This document shows positions 17,196 to 25,849 of a stretch of 64,000 nucleotides of DNA, one piece after another. Numbering within the stretch: the first letter of the stretch is position 1; each line of letters starts with the position of its first letter. The stretch is from Lancefieldella parvula_C (GTDB lineage: Bacteria; Actinomycetota; Coriobacteriia; Coriobacteriales; Atopobiaceae). The stretch is from assembly GCF_000758945.1 (NCBI RefSeq), contig NZ_JRND01000014.1, forward strand, positions 1 through 64,000. Reading direction: 5' to 3'. A model generated the notes under the pieces. It was not told the origin of the DNA, did not search any database, and was given only the letters and a program-made list of their open reading frames with translations. A program made the position numbers and the translations under genes.

Positions 17196-18386
17196 CTAGA
17201 AACCGTGAGCCGTAAGTGCTGCATCCAGGCGATCCAGCGCTTCTTCAATCTCGACACGAGGGGCTGCCAAATTCCAACGCTTGAAGCCCTGGGCTGCCTC
17301 GCCAAAGAAGACTCCGTCGGTGAAGAAAATCTGGGCCTCAAACTGCAACAGGTGGTCGAGCTCTTCTGGAGTAAGGCCAAGGTCCCTGAAGTCGAGCCAC
17401 TGGAGGTAGGTTCCCGTGATTGGTGCAAGCTTCACCCGAGGGTGCTTGGCGGCGAAGAAGTCCAGGACCAATTTCTGGTTATCGTCAACAGCCTTGATGC
17501 ATGCGTCCAGCCATGCCCCACCCTTGCTATAAGCCAGCTCACAGGCCTTGAAGCTGATTGGATTGCATGAGGTGGTCTCTCGGGTCTGCAGGCGCATCTC
17601 GAGGCGGCTGCGCAGTTCTGGATTGCTCACGATGATGTTGCTGAACTGCGTGCCAGCCAGGTTGAAACTCTTTGAAGCAGAAGTGCAGGTAATGGTACGC
17701 GCTGCGACTTCATCAGAAATTGTTTCAAAGACAGTATGCGTAGAGCCTGGCATGATGAGGTCGTGGTGGATTTCGTCAGCGACCACGATGAGGTTGTGCT
17801 TAACCGCAATCTCTGCGATGCGCGTGAGCTCTTCTTTGGTCCACACGCGACCGCTTGGATTGTGGGGTGAACACAGGATGACCATGGTGTTCTTTGGCTC
17901 GGCAGCAAGTTTCTCAAGCAGGTCAAAGTCAATGTCGTAGTGAGGACCCTCTGACAGGACAAGCGGGCACTCTACCAGCGCACGGTTATTCTCCTCAACT
18001 GCCATGTAGAACGGATGGTAGACAGGGGTAAACAGGATGACACCCTCGTCTTGCTGGGTGAACTCGGCAACAGATGCAAAGAGCGCAGGCACCACACCTG
18101 AAGAGTTGAGCAGCCACTCTGGTTTTACATCCCAGTTGTGGCGGGTCTTCATCCACTTGCACACAGCTTGCTTCATCTGATTGGTTGGCACGGAATAGCC
18201 AAGGATTGCGTCATTGATGTATTCCTTGAGGCCCTCAACAATCTCTGGGGCCGTGTGATACTCCATATCAGCAACAGAAAAAGGTGGAATACCAGGAGCT
18301 ACATCAGGATTAACGTCATACATGACGTTCCATTTTCTAGAACCAGTACCAGCGCGATCAACGCGTGATTCAAAATCGTAAGACAT
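17196..18386 (-). CDS. MalY/PatB-family cystathionine beta-lyase-like aminotransferase
   Basis: Fold-type I PLP enzyme, 396 aa. The PLP Lys lies in TCTSASKSFNLAGTQFSNII near residue 235; other family motifs are SPHNPSGRVWTKEEL and VVADEIHHDLIMPG. The N-terminal NVMYDVNPDVAPGIPPFSVADME is characteristic of the MalY/PatB group, which cleaves cystathionine or cysteine (C-S lyase, giving homocysteine or H2S) and in E. coli moonlights as a maltose-regulon antagonist. The ATG at 18386 has GGAG 5-6 nt upstream. H2S production is a plausible role in this oral group of bacteria, but is inferred. Confidence 0.88.
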   Translation of the reverse strand: MSYDFESRVDRAGTGSRKWNVMYDVNPDVAPGIPPFSVADMEYHTAPEIVEGLKEYINDAILGYSVPTNQMKQAVCKWMKTRHNWDVKPEWLLNSSGVVPALFASVAEFTQQDEGVILFTPVYHPFYMAVEENNRALVECPLVLSEGPHYDIDFDLLEKLAAEPKNTMVILCSPHNPSGRVWTKEELTRIAEIAVKHNLIVVADEIHHDLIMPGSTHTVFETISDEVAARTITCTSASKSFNLAGTQFSNIIVSNPELRSRLEMRLQTRETTSCNPISFKACELAYSKGGAWLDACIKAVDDNQKLVLDFFAAKHPRVKLAPITGTYLQWLDFRDLGLTPEELDHLLQFEAQIFFTDGVFFGEAAQGFKRWNLAAPRVEIEEALDRLDAALTAHGF

Positions 18387-18506
18387 AGTGTCTCCATTCA
18401 CGTAAGCCTGTAATCAGTGTAGCTGCTTTTAGTGTAGCTACTTTTCTTTTCCTTTGTCATTCTTCTGATAAGAAAATCTTTGATGGCACGACGTATTTGC
18501 AATCCT

Positions 18507-18518
18507 TATTGCTATAAT
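18507..18518 (+). promoter_or_regulatory. Extended -10 promoter of tRNA-Arg
   Basis: TATAAT (18513-18518) is preceded by TGC, an extended -10 element, with no good -35. It sits 14 bp before the tRNA 5' end. Confidence 0.6.
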
Positions 18519-18532
18519 GAACGACGCTATAT

Positions 18533-18609
18533 GTCTCCTTAGCTCAGCTGGATAGAGCGTCGGTCTTCTAAACCGCAGGTCGCGCGTTCGAATCGCGCAG
18601 GAGGCACCA
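18533..18609 (+). tRNA. tRNA-Arg (anticodon UCU)
   Basis: Acceptor GTCTCCT pairs with AGGAGGC (one U-G wobble), discriminator A, encoded CCA. The anticodon loop CTTCTAA gives UCU. T arm CGCGCGTTCGAATCGCGCA. Confidence 0.95.
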
Positions 18610-18616
18610 AAAACCC

Positions 18617-18646
18617 AAGGTAGATGGCTTGCTGTCTACCTTTTTT
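18617..18646 (+). terminator. Terminator of tRNA-Arg
   Basis: AAGGTAGA (18617-18624) pairs with TCTACCTT across a 12-nt loop, followed by a T-run, just after the CCA end. Confidence 0.85.
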
Positions 18647-18826
18647 ATTTAATTTTTTTACAAGTGCACCCTTTTTGCCCCCAAACTGTATGGCTACTGT
18701 AAAAGTAGAATACCTGTTCGAATAAAAGTTTTAACTATCTAGATAGGCGATTTTTGCATAAACACTTGCCAATATGCAGGAAAACTAATCAAGAAATTGA
18801 TATGTCTAACTAGAGGTACTGTTTTG

Positions 18827-19004
18827 GGTAAAAAACCCGTTTAGTTGGGGATAATTTTTGGACTTCGGAGTTTTGGCTCTTACGTTTTTCCAGTTCAGAA
18901 ATTTTGTGATAATTTCCGTAATTTTGTCCACGTAAAATTGCTGGTAGAGAGCTTGCATAAAATTCGAGCATTTTTGGATACTCCAACTAAACGCATTTTT
19001 TACC
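18827..19004. mobile_element. 178-bp MITE-like element with 24-bp terminal inverted repeats
   Basis: The 531-bp gap between tRNA-Arg (+) and asd (-) holds no convincing gene. GGTAAAAAACCCGTTTAGTT at 18827 onward and the inverted copy ending at 19004 match at 21 of 24 positions. The interior is AT-rich and contains only a 79-aa minus-strand reading frame running across both ends, which I do not trust as a gene. No clear target-site duplication is visible. It could be a MITE or a large stem-loop. The stretch 18650-18826 before it is AT-rich with a small palindrome CTATCTAGATAG and nothing else recognisable. Confidence 0.5.
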
Positions 19005-19055
19005 ACTTTGCCGCCGAATGGCACTCTATCGCTGAAAAATTTCACTCAGACGCAC

Positions 19056-19097
19056 AAAAATACCCGTTCGATTCCACGAAATAGAATCGAACGGGTA
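19056..19097 (-). terminator. Terminator of the hom-lysC-asd operon
   Basis: A 14-bp stem, TACCCGTTCGATTC (19061-19074) with GAATCGAACGGGTA (19084-19097), is followed on the minus strand by TTTTTG. It lies 44 bp past the asd stop. Confidence 0.9.
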
Positions 19098-19140
19098 CTT
19101 GGTCAACGAAAATGATGCAAGCGAGGCTGTACCTCAGATA

Positions 19141-20163
19141 TTACAACAGGTACTCTGCAATCTGGACAGCGTTTGTTGCGGCACCCTTCCTAATCTGGTC
19201 TCCGCAACAGAAGAATGTCAGCGCATGAGTATCTTTATCAGCGGAAAGATCCTCGCGAATACGACCAACATAGATAAGGTCCTGGTCAGAAGTATCAAGA
19301 GGCATTGGGTACTGAAGCTCTGCTGGGTTGTCTACAACCTTGATTCCTGGAGCATCCTCAAGAATAGCGCGAGCCTCATCTGGACTCAAAGGACGCTCAA
19401 ACTCAACAGTGATGGACTCAGAGTGTGAGCGCATCGTTGGAACTCGGACACAGGTACAGTTAACGCGCAGCTCAGGAAGGTGCATGATCTTGCGACCCTC
19501 GTTTTGCATCTTCATTTCCTCGGAAGTGTAGCCAACCTCGTCAAAGCCGCCAATCTGTGGAATCAGGTTAACTGCCAGCTGGTATGCAAAAGGAGCGGTC
19601 TCGGTTACTTCCCTACCTGCAACAACGTCAGCCATCTGATTCTTCAGGCTGGTGAGACCAGGAAGACCAGCGCCTGATGCAGCCTGATAGGTAGAAGCAA
19701 TAATACGCTTTGCACCTGCTGCCTTATGTAAAGGATACAGAGGTACCAAGCCAATAATGGTTGCACAGTTTGGGTTAGAAATGATGCCGTTATGGTTCTT
19801 GATATCCTCAGCGTTAATCTCTGGGATTACCAGCGGAACGTTTGGGTCCATTCTAAATGCATGGGAGTTGTCAACGCAGACGCATCCACGCTTGACTGCT
19901 TTAGGGAGCAGCTCTTTTGCCTGCTCGTCGCCAGCTGCGCCAAGGACAATATCTACACCCTCAAAAGCCTCTGGTGTTGCTTCGCGAATTACAATCTGCT
20001 GGCCAGCAAATTCGATAGTTTTACCAGCGCTTCGAGCGGATGCCAGAAGCACCAGCTCCTTGATAGGAAAATTACGCTCTTCAAGGCACTGCATCATCTG
20101 GGCACCAACAACGCCGGTAGCACCAAGAATTGCAACAACCTTACCGTTTGGATCAAAAGCCAT
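19141..20163 (-). CDS. asd: Aspartate-semialdehyde dehydrogenase
   Basis: Cytosolic NADPH-dependent enzyme, 340 aa, reducing aspartyl-4-phosphate to aspartate semialdehyde at the branch point to lysine, threonine and methionine. It opens with the Rossmann motif AILGATGVVGAQMMQCLEE. The catalytic Cys is in SNPNCATIIGLVPLYPL near residue 128 and the substrate His region is RVPTMRSHSESITVEF. GAGGTAACT precedes the ATG. It lies 2 bp after lysC and is last in the operon. Confidence 0.96.
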   Translation of the reverse strand: MAFDPNGKVVAILGATGVVGAQMMQCLEERNFPIKELVLLASARSAGKTIEFAGQQIVIREATPEAFEGVDIVLGAAGDEQAKELLPKAVKRGCVCVDNSHAFRMDPNVPLVIPEINAEDIKNHNGIISNPNCATIIGLVPLYPLHKAAGAKRIIASTYQAASGAGLPGLTSLKNQMADVVAGREVTETAPFAYQLAVNLIPQIGGFDEVGYTSEEMKMQNEGRKIMHLPELRVNCTCVRVPTMRSHSESITVEFERPLSPDEARAILEDAPGIKVVDNPAELQYPMPLDTSDQDLIYVGRIREDLSADKDTHALTFFCCGDQIRKGAATNAVQIAEYLL

Positions 20164-20165
20164 AG

Positions 20166-21494
20166 TTACCTCGAAACCATTTCGTCACGAACAAATCCGT
20201 TATAAATGACGCCAATTGTGCGATCAAAGTCGGCATTATCGACGCCCACAATAATACTAATCTCTTCCGAGCTCTGCGTAATCATGCGAATGTTGACGCC
20301 CGCATTGCCCAGCGCGCCAAAGATCTTACCAGAGGTGCCGGAACGCCTAGACATATTACGACCAACAACAGAAACAAGAGCTAAGCGGTCTACCATCGTA
20401 ATGTCATCAGGTTCAATCTCGCGACGAATATCGCTGATGATGGAATAAACCGTATCCTTTACGTCGGAGGCATTTACCACAATACCAAACGAATCAACGC
20501 CTGTTGGAATGTGCTCCACAGAGACGCCATAGCGCTCAACAATATTGAGTGCGCGGCTGATGACGCCAACCTCGTTGGACATGTGAGCCTTCTTAACGTG
20601 AATAGCCAAGAAGTCCTTCTTGCCTGCAATACCGGTGATAAGGTGCTCGCTAACATCACCCTCTGCGGTCTCGCGGATAACCGTGCCCGTGTCTTCTGGA
20701 CGGTTGGTGTTCTTAATCTGGATTGGAATATTTGCCTCACGAACAGGGAAAATTGCCTCCTCCTGAAGAACGGAAGCGCCCATGTAAGAAAGCTCGCGCA
20801 TCTCGTCAAAGGTAATACGGCCAATAGCGCGTGGATTCTGAACAATGCGAGGATCAGCAGACAGGAAGCCGGAAACGTCAGTCCAGTTCTCGTACAAATC
20901 TGCGTCTAAGCAGCGAGCAACAATAGCGCCGGTAATATCGCCACCACCACGCTGGAACAGCTTAATTGCGCCGTCAACGGTAGCGCCATAGAAACCAGGC
21001 AGCACAAACGAGCCGCTGCGAGCAACAACTTCCTTAAGCCTAGAAGCGGTGCGCTCCATATCAATGGTGCCGTCATGATGGAACAGCATGACGTCGGCGG
21101 CATCAACAAAAGGCAGGCCAAGGTACTCGGCAAGAATCTGGCAGGTAAACCACTCGCCCCTACTTACTACATACTCTGGCGAGAAGGACTTGATGTTTGA
21201 AGCGAACTTCTCAAACTCCTCAGCAACAGGCCACGCAACTCCTAGCTGATCAGCAATCTCCACAAAGCGAGCCTCGATGTCTGCAAGTAAAGACGTGCAA
21301 TCAACGTGATACTCAATGTGAGCATTTACCAGCAGCAGAAGATCAGTAATCTTGTTATCAGTCGAATGGCGCTTTCCCGCTGCAGACGAAACAATAAAGC
21401 GTCTATCAGGGTCAGCTTCAACAATAGCTTTAACTTTTTTGAACTGCTCTGCAGAAGCAACACTTGAGCCGCCAAATTTTGCGATTTTGATCAT
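20166..21494 (-). CDS. lysC: Aspartate kinase
   Basis: Catalyses the first step of the aspartate pathway, forming aspartyl phosphate; 442 aa, a monofunctional class III-like enzyme. The N-terminal kinase motif IAKFGGSSVAS and RGGGDITGAIVARCL are visible. Two ACT domains at the C-terminus (from about residue 295; VISRALNIVERYGVSVEHIP and IFGALGNAGVNIRMITQ) predict feedback inhibition by an end product. It is packed between hom and asd with 2-nt gaps, so translation is coupled. No riboswitch precedes this operon, in contrast to the lysA operon. Confidence 0.95.
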   Translation of the reverse strand: MIKIAKFGGSSVASAEQFKKVKAIVEADPDRRFIVSSAAGKRHSTDNKITDLLLLVNAHIEYHVDCTSLLADIEARFVEIADQLGVAWPVAEEFEKFASNIKSFSPEYVVSRGEWFTCQILAEYLGLPFVDAADVMLFHHDGTIDMERTASRLKEVVARSGSFVLPGFYGATVDGAIKLFQRGGGDITGAIVARCLDADLYENWTDVSGFLSADPRIVQNPRAIGRITFDEMRELSYMGASVLQEEAIFPVREANIPIQIKNTNRPEDTGTVIRETAEGDVSEHLITGIAGKKDFLAIHVKKAHMSNEVGVISRALNIVERYGVSVEHIPTGVDSFGIVVNASDVKDTVYSIISDIRREIEPDDITMVDRLALVSVVGRNMSRRSGTSGKIFGALGNAGVNIRMITQSSEEISIIVGVDNADFDRTIGVIYNGFVRDEMVSR

Positions 21495-21496
21495 TT

Positions 21497-22636
21497 CTAA
21501 TTCCTCTTTTCAAGTGCAGCCATAAAGGTTGTAGGGTCTTGCGAAAGTGCGCTGGTAAGAAGCTCACGGGCCTTCTCGGCACTTAGATTTTTAACCAACT
21601 GAGCGCCTGGCTCCCAGAACGTACCGCCCGGGACATCCGCCTGCGTCCTAAACACGTAATCAGAAACAAGCAGCTCAGGATTATACGAAAGACCTGCCGA
21701 GAAGGTCTGCTGACCCCCAGCAGGAGCCGCGGCACAGTCAATAATATCCTGCACGACGGCGTTTGCCGTTGGGTCGCCACCGGCACCCTGACCGTAAAAC
21801 TTGAGCTCGCCAATGGTATTTCCCACGGCAGTTGCAACGTTAAAGTTAGTTGGAACGTTAGCCTCTATGGTTGAGAGCGAAACCGCAACTGGCTCAACAG
21901 CTACCGCATACGATGAACCGTCAGAAACACCACGACCAAAGAGCTTGATTGTCATATCGTGACTGCCAAACATGGCAAGATCGCGCTTAGTTAAGTTTCT
22001 GATACCAGACATAGGAATCTGGTCTGTGCAGATTACGTCGAAGGCGATAGATGCAGAAATCATAGTCTTAGAGCGAACATCAATGCCGTCGATATCGCTT
22101 GACGGGTCTCGCTCGGCGTAACCCAGCTCCTGAGCCTTGCTCAGAACCTCAGCAAAGTCCGTTCCGTCTTTGAGCATGGAATAGACAATGTAGTTGGTGG
22201 TTCCATTCATGATTCCCCAGAACGAAGAAATCTCGTCAATACGACGAACTTTCTGAATTCCTGCTATCCAAGGAATGCCACCGCACACGCATGCTTCGAT
22301 CTTGAGGTTGACACCCGCTTCAGCGGCAAGTGTCATAAACTCCTCAAAATGAGCAGATACCACGGCTTTATTTGAGGTGACTACATTTTTCTTAGCAGTC
22401 AGCGCAGCTTTGATGTATTCATAGGCTGGCGTGAGGCCACCCATGCACTCAACAACGGTATCGAGCGCAGGGTCAGACAAGAGCGCATCAAAATCAGATG
22501 TTGCCCGAGGGTCAACGTGCTCTTTACCAGCTCTAACCAAGATGGACGTCAGGTTAACGTCAGAAACGCGCTCATCAAGAATGCGCGCAACTGAAGCGCC
22601 AACCGTTCCAAATCCAAGTAGGGCAACGTTTTGCAT
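21497..22636 (-). CDS. hom: Homoserine dehydrogenase
   Basis: NAD(P)H-dependent reduction of aspartate semialdehyde to homoserine, 379 aa. Rossmann motif ALLGFGTVGASVARIL at the start. The catalytic domain shows EACVCGGIPWIAGIQ and the diagnostic FWGIMNGTTNYIVYSML. At 379 aa it ends after the catalytic domain and lacks the C-terminal ACT domain found in many bacterial enzymes (about 430 aa), suggesting no threonine feedback at this step. First gene of hom-lysC-asd, divergent from thrC. Confidence 0.95.
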   Translation of the reverse strand: MQNVALLGFGTVGASVARILDERVSDVNLTSILVRAGKEHVDPRATSDFDALLSDPALDTVVECMGGLTPAYEYIKAALTAKKNVVTSNKAVVSAHFEEFMTLAAEAGVNLKIEACVCGGIPWIAGIQKVRRIDEISSFWGIMNGTTNYIVYSMLKDGTDFAEVLSKAQELGYAERDPSSDIDGIDVRSKTMISASIAFDVICTDQIPMSGIRNLTKRDLAMFGSHDMTIKLFGRGVSDGSSYAVAVEPVAVSLSTIEANVPTNFNVATAVGNTIGELKFYGQGAGGDPTANAVVQDIIDCAAAPAGGQQTFSAGLSYNPELLVSDYVFRTQADVPGGTFWEPGAQLVKNLSAEKARELLTSALSQDPTTFMAALEKRN

Positions 22637-22932
22637 ATAACTCCAAATCTAGCAGTCATTTTGCGAGAAAACCGATTGTCTGCAAGACTAATTGCAGAGC
22701 AAGGACAACCACACGCAAAAGTGACTGCACTGATAACAATCTCATAGACAAAAACTACCAAAAACCTAGACAGAATCTAATCGACAGTTTTTCTCGTCTT
22801 CATAATGCTATGAACAATTCTATGTTACAAGCGACATTTACTTCTCACTGTTAAAATAATAGAAACGCAACACGCGAGACGCGCAATTTGCACGCGCACA
22901 ACACGCGACACGTTCTAAAGATTGGTGGTTTC
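22637..22932. other. Divergent promoter region hom / thrC
   Basis: A 296-bp gap between divergently read hom and thrC. I see no riboswitch or T-box signature. A cluster of CACGCG words (22872-22911: CACGCGA twice, ACGCGC twice, in alternating orientation) lies just upstream of thrC and is the only conspicuous sequence. Confidence 0.4.
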
Positions 22933-24477
22933 ATGGCCGTCGCATATCACAGCACAAGAAGCTCTGACCATACCGTTTTGGCTAAACAAGCCATTTTGCA
23001 GGGAATTGCTCCCGACGGCGGCCTTTATATCCAAGATTCAATTGACGAGAAACCCCTCGATCTTGCAAAGGTTTGTTCTCAGGGCTTTAAAGCTACTGCT
23101 TTCGATGTGCTTTCTGCTCTGCTGGACGACTACTCTGCTGAAGAGCTGACTCGCTGTATTGAGGGAGCGTATGGCTCTCAGTGGGACACCCAGGCTATCA
23201 CGCCTGTTTCTGCTATCGGAGAAGACTGGCTGCTTGAGCTCTTCCATGGTCCAACGTCGGCTTTCAAAGACGTTGCGCTTCAGATGCTCCCCCGCCTGAT
23301 GAGTGTTGCTCGCGAGGACGCGGACGTAGCTGGTGCTGTCGACGCTAAGGGTGCTGCGGGCGTGGCTGCCACCGCCGGCAAGAACATCATGATTGTGACC
23401 GCTACCTCCGGAGACACTGGTAAAGCTGCACTTGAGGGCTTCAAAGACGTACCTGGCATGGGCATCACCGTCTTTTACCCTGAAGGCAAGGTTTCTGATA
23501 TTCAACGCCTGCAGATGGTGACTCAAAAAGGTTCTAACGTAGCTGTTTGCGCAGTTAAGGGAAACTTCGACGACGCTCAAAACGCAGCTAAAGCAATCTT
23601 TGCTAACAAGGAATTGGCACATGAGTTGGCCGGTAAGGACACAGTACTTTCCAGCGCAAACTCCATCAATATTGGTCGTTTAGCCCCACAGGTAACCTAC
23701 TACTTTGACGCATATGCCCAGCTTGTTGCCAAGGGTGCCATCACTCAGGGTCAAAAAGTTACTTTCTGCGTGCCAACCGGCAACTTTGGCGACGTCCTCG
23801 CAGGTTACTTTGCAAAAGAGATGGGACTTCCTGTTGAGCGCCTCATTGTGGCTTCTAACAGCAATAAGGTGCTGACTGATTTCTTGGAAACAGGCGTCTA
23901 TGATCGCAGGCGTGCATTTGAAAAGACTATCTCTCCGTCGATGGACATTCTGGTTTCATCAAACCTTGAACGACTCCTCTATCTTGCGTCCGGCAAAGAC
24001 ACCGAGCTTGTCAGCTATCTGATGAACAAGCTGGTAACCAAGGGTATCTACACGGTTCCTGCTCAGGTGATGGACACCATCTGCGAAACCTTTGATGCTG
24101 GCTTTGCCACCGATGACCAGACGCGTGAGACTATCCGTTCTACCTGGGAGAATTGTCGTGTGCTGATTGACCCTCACACAGCCGTCGCAAAACACGTGCT
24201 TGACAGGGTTTCTCGCCAGGCGGGTAACGTGCGCGTTTGTCTGTCTACTGCTAGCCCGTATAAGTTCTCGTCCGACGTGCTTGCCGCGCTAGGCCACTCG
24301 ACCGCTGGCCTGGATGACTTTGCATGCATGCATACGCTCGCCGAAATCACGGACACTAATCCGCCAATCCAGCTTTCATCGCTGAATGATAACGTTATCA
24401 TTCATACTGACGTTCGCGAGAAGGAACAACTTGCTTCGTACGTTTCCGAAGCATGCGGGCGTATTTTTGCTTGTTAG
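22933..24477 (+). CDS. thrC: Threonine synthase
   Basis: PLP enzyme, 514 aa, converting O-phosphohomoserine to threonine. The PLP Lys is in HGPTSAFKDVALQMLPRL, with TATSGDTGKAALEGFKDV and the late CVPTGNFGDVLAGYFAKEMG typical of the long bacterial type. The ATG at 22933 is preferred; the open frame runs upstream to a TTG at 22888 without a ribosome site. It is followed by thrB after 22 bp, so the two form a threonine operon. Confidence 0.95.
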   Translation: MAVAYHSTRSSDHTVLAKQAILQGIAPDGGLYIQDSIDEKPLDLAKVCSQGFKATAFDVLSALLDDYSAEELTRCIEGAYGSQWDTQAITPVSAIGEDWLLELFHGPTSAFKDVALQMLPRLMSVAREDADVAGAVDAKGAAGVAATAGKNIMIVTATSGDTGKAALEGFKDVPGMGITVFYPEGKVSDIQRLQMVTQKGSNVAVCAVKGNFDDAQNAAKAIFANKELAHELAGKDTVLSSANSINIGRLAPQVTYYFDAYAQLVAKGAITQGQKVTFCVPTGNFGDVLAGYFAKEMGLPVERLIVASNSNKVLTDFLETGVYDRRRAFEKTISPSMDILVSSNLERLLYLASGKDTELVSYLMNKLVTKGIYTVPAQVMDTICETFDAGFATDDQTRETIRSTWENCRVLIDPHTAVAKHVLDRVSRQAGNVRVCLSTASPYKFSSDVLAALGHSTAGLDDFACMHTLAEITDTNPPIQLSSLNDNVIIHTDVREKEQLASYVSEACGRIFAC

Positions 24478-24499
24478 ACTCTGAGAAAGCAGGTTCTAC

Positions 24500-25429
24500 A
24501 TGCTCGACAACACCATCTTGACCGTATCTGTACCTGCTACCTCTGCAAACATTGGCGTCGGCTACGATACGCTGGGTCTTGCGTTTAACCTGCGCGCAAA
24601 AATTACGTTTAGGGAATCTCCTACGCTCATTATTGACGGCTGTCCCGAGCAGTTCAGAAACGATGACAACCTTGTATGGACATCTTATGTTCGAGCCTGC
24701 GAAAAGCTGGGCGAAGAGCCTACTCCTAAGCACATCACTATCGACTCGCCTATTCCGCTTTCTGGTGGACTTGGCTCAAGTTCTACCTGTGTAATTGCTG
24801 GTATTGCAGCCGCAATGACTGAGTCTCATGGTGGCTGGGATCCTGAGCGTGCGCTCGACTTTGCCTGTCATTTTGAGGGCCATCCAGATAATGTTGCTCC
24901 TGCAATTTACGGTGGCCTGACCTCGTCATTTGTTGAGGGCGGGCATACCATTTGTACTCGAAGGCTCGTAGCGCGCGGACTTTCTTTTGTTGCAATTGCA
25001 CCGCCGTACACGGTCAACACCGAAGACGCGCGCAAGGTGGTTCCGCAGAATGTCTCACTTGAAACGGCCGTTTACCAGATGGGACGCACCGTTGCTGTCA
25101 CTCACGCACTTGAAACAGGCAATGGAGGTCTTTTGGCAGCTGCCTGCAACGACAAACTCCATGAGCCCTACCGCAAGGAGCTCATTCCTGATTACGAAGA
25201 GCTCAAACAGGTAGCTAAGCTTGCTCGTGCTTGCGCCTTTGTTATCTCGGGCTCAGGTTCCACCATGGTTGCCATCTGCGACTCCCCTGTTACTGCTCGC
25301 GCTGTTGCCGAGAATGCCAAGCAGGTCAGAGGCGATCTCTGGATTCAGATTCTTGAACCAGCACTTCTGGGTACCGTCCTTACCTTGGACGACGGTCAGC
25401 AACACCACAACACTTTCGACGAAATCTAA
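24500..25429 (+). CDS. thrB: Homoserine kinase
   Basis: GHMP-family kinase, 309 aa, phosphorylating homoserine for ThrC. The N-terminal VSVPATSANIGVGYDTLGLA and the ATP loop PLSGGLGSSSTCVIAG (about residue 95) are diagnostic; the late motif FVISGSGSTMVAICD is the third GHMP motif. Second gene of thrC-thrB. Confidence 0.95.
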   Translation: MLDNTILTVSVPATSANIGVGYDTLGLAFNLRAKITFRESPTLIIDGCPEQFRNDDNLVWTSYVRACEKLGEEPTPKHITIDSPIPLSGGLGSSSTCVIAGIAAAMTESHGGWDPERALDFACHFEGHPDNVAPAIYGGLTSSFVEGGHTICTRRLVARGLSFVAIAPPYTVNTEDARKVVPQNVSLETAVYQMGRTVAVTHALETGNGGLLAAACNDKLHEPYRKELIPDYEELKQVAKLARACAFVISGSGSTMVAICDSPVTARAVAENAKQVRGDLWIQILEPALLGTVLTLDDGQQHHNTFDEI

Positions 25430-25500
25430 CGTGACAACTGCGCTCGGTCAATGCGTGTACTAACAAGTACGCCTGCGACAACACGGGTTTCTCGCCAGGT

Positions 25501-25761
25501 GCGCCTGAAAAGTGTAAAGAATCTGTATTTGAGGCACAGATTCTTTGATGAAATCAGGCAAATCCACCGATTCTTTTACGTATTTAGGCAAAAGTTACAG
25601 ATTCATTGAAGAAATCAGGCGCGTGAAGAAAGGCTGCGCCGCGCCAAATTTTGCGAGCCTGAAAACTACATCAAGTCTGAGTAAATTAACTCAGACTTGG
25701 CGAGAAAAACCGGCAAATAGCTCAGATATGGTGCGCTTTTCAGGCAAACTGTTCAGACATG
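25501..25761. repeat. 261-bp structured repeat, copy 1
   Basis: Non-coding element filling most of the 420-bp gap between thrB (+) and the liv operon (-). It aligns without gaps to 42971-43231; by eye I count 41 differences (about 84% identity). Internal order: a closing arm GCCTGAAAAG (25503-25512) that pairs with CTTTTCAGGC (25736-25745), an 11-bp hairpin (25516-25526 with 25536-25546), three imperfect tandem units of about 30 bp with the core ATTTAGGCA/AATCAGGCA, and an 11-bp hairpin (25672-25682 with 25689-25699). It contains one TGGCGAGAAA motif. Could be a structured RNA or a non-autonomous mobile element. Confidence 0.75.
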
Positions 25762-25763
25762 AC

Positions 25764-25799
25764 AACAAAACCCGGCTCCTACGTTGTGTGGGAGCCGGG
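25764..25799 (-). terminator. Terminator of the liv operon
   Basis: CCCGGCTCC (25771-25779) pairs with GGAGCCGGG (25791-25799); the minus-strand transcript continues TTTTGTTG. It directly abuts repeat copy 1. Confidence 0.85.
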
Positions 25800-25849
25800 C
25801 TAACGTTTAAGGTACGTTGACGTCAAAGCACATTTGCCATTAGTCGCCG

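Noticed and set aside
16766..18609. tRNA genes as integration sites for an island
   Set aside because: No integrase, no duplicated tRNA 3' end and the neighbouring genes are ordinary metabolic genes.
18806..19045. 79-aa minus-strand frame over the 178-bp element
   Set aside because: It spans both inverted ends, has no Shine-Dalgarno and is best explained by the AT-rich repeat.
22637..22932. T-box or riboswitch ahead of hom or thrC
   Set aside because: No T-box (TGGNACCGCG) sequence, no lysine, SAM or other aptamer signature and no terminator/antiterminator pair was found.
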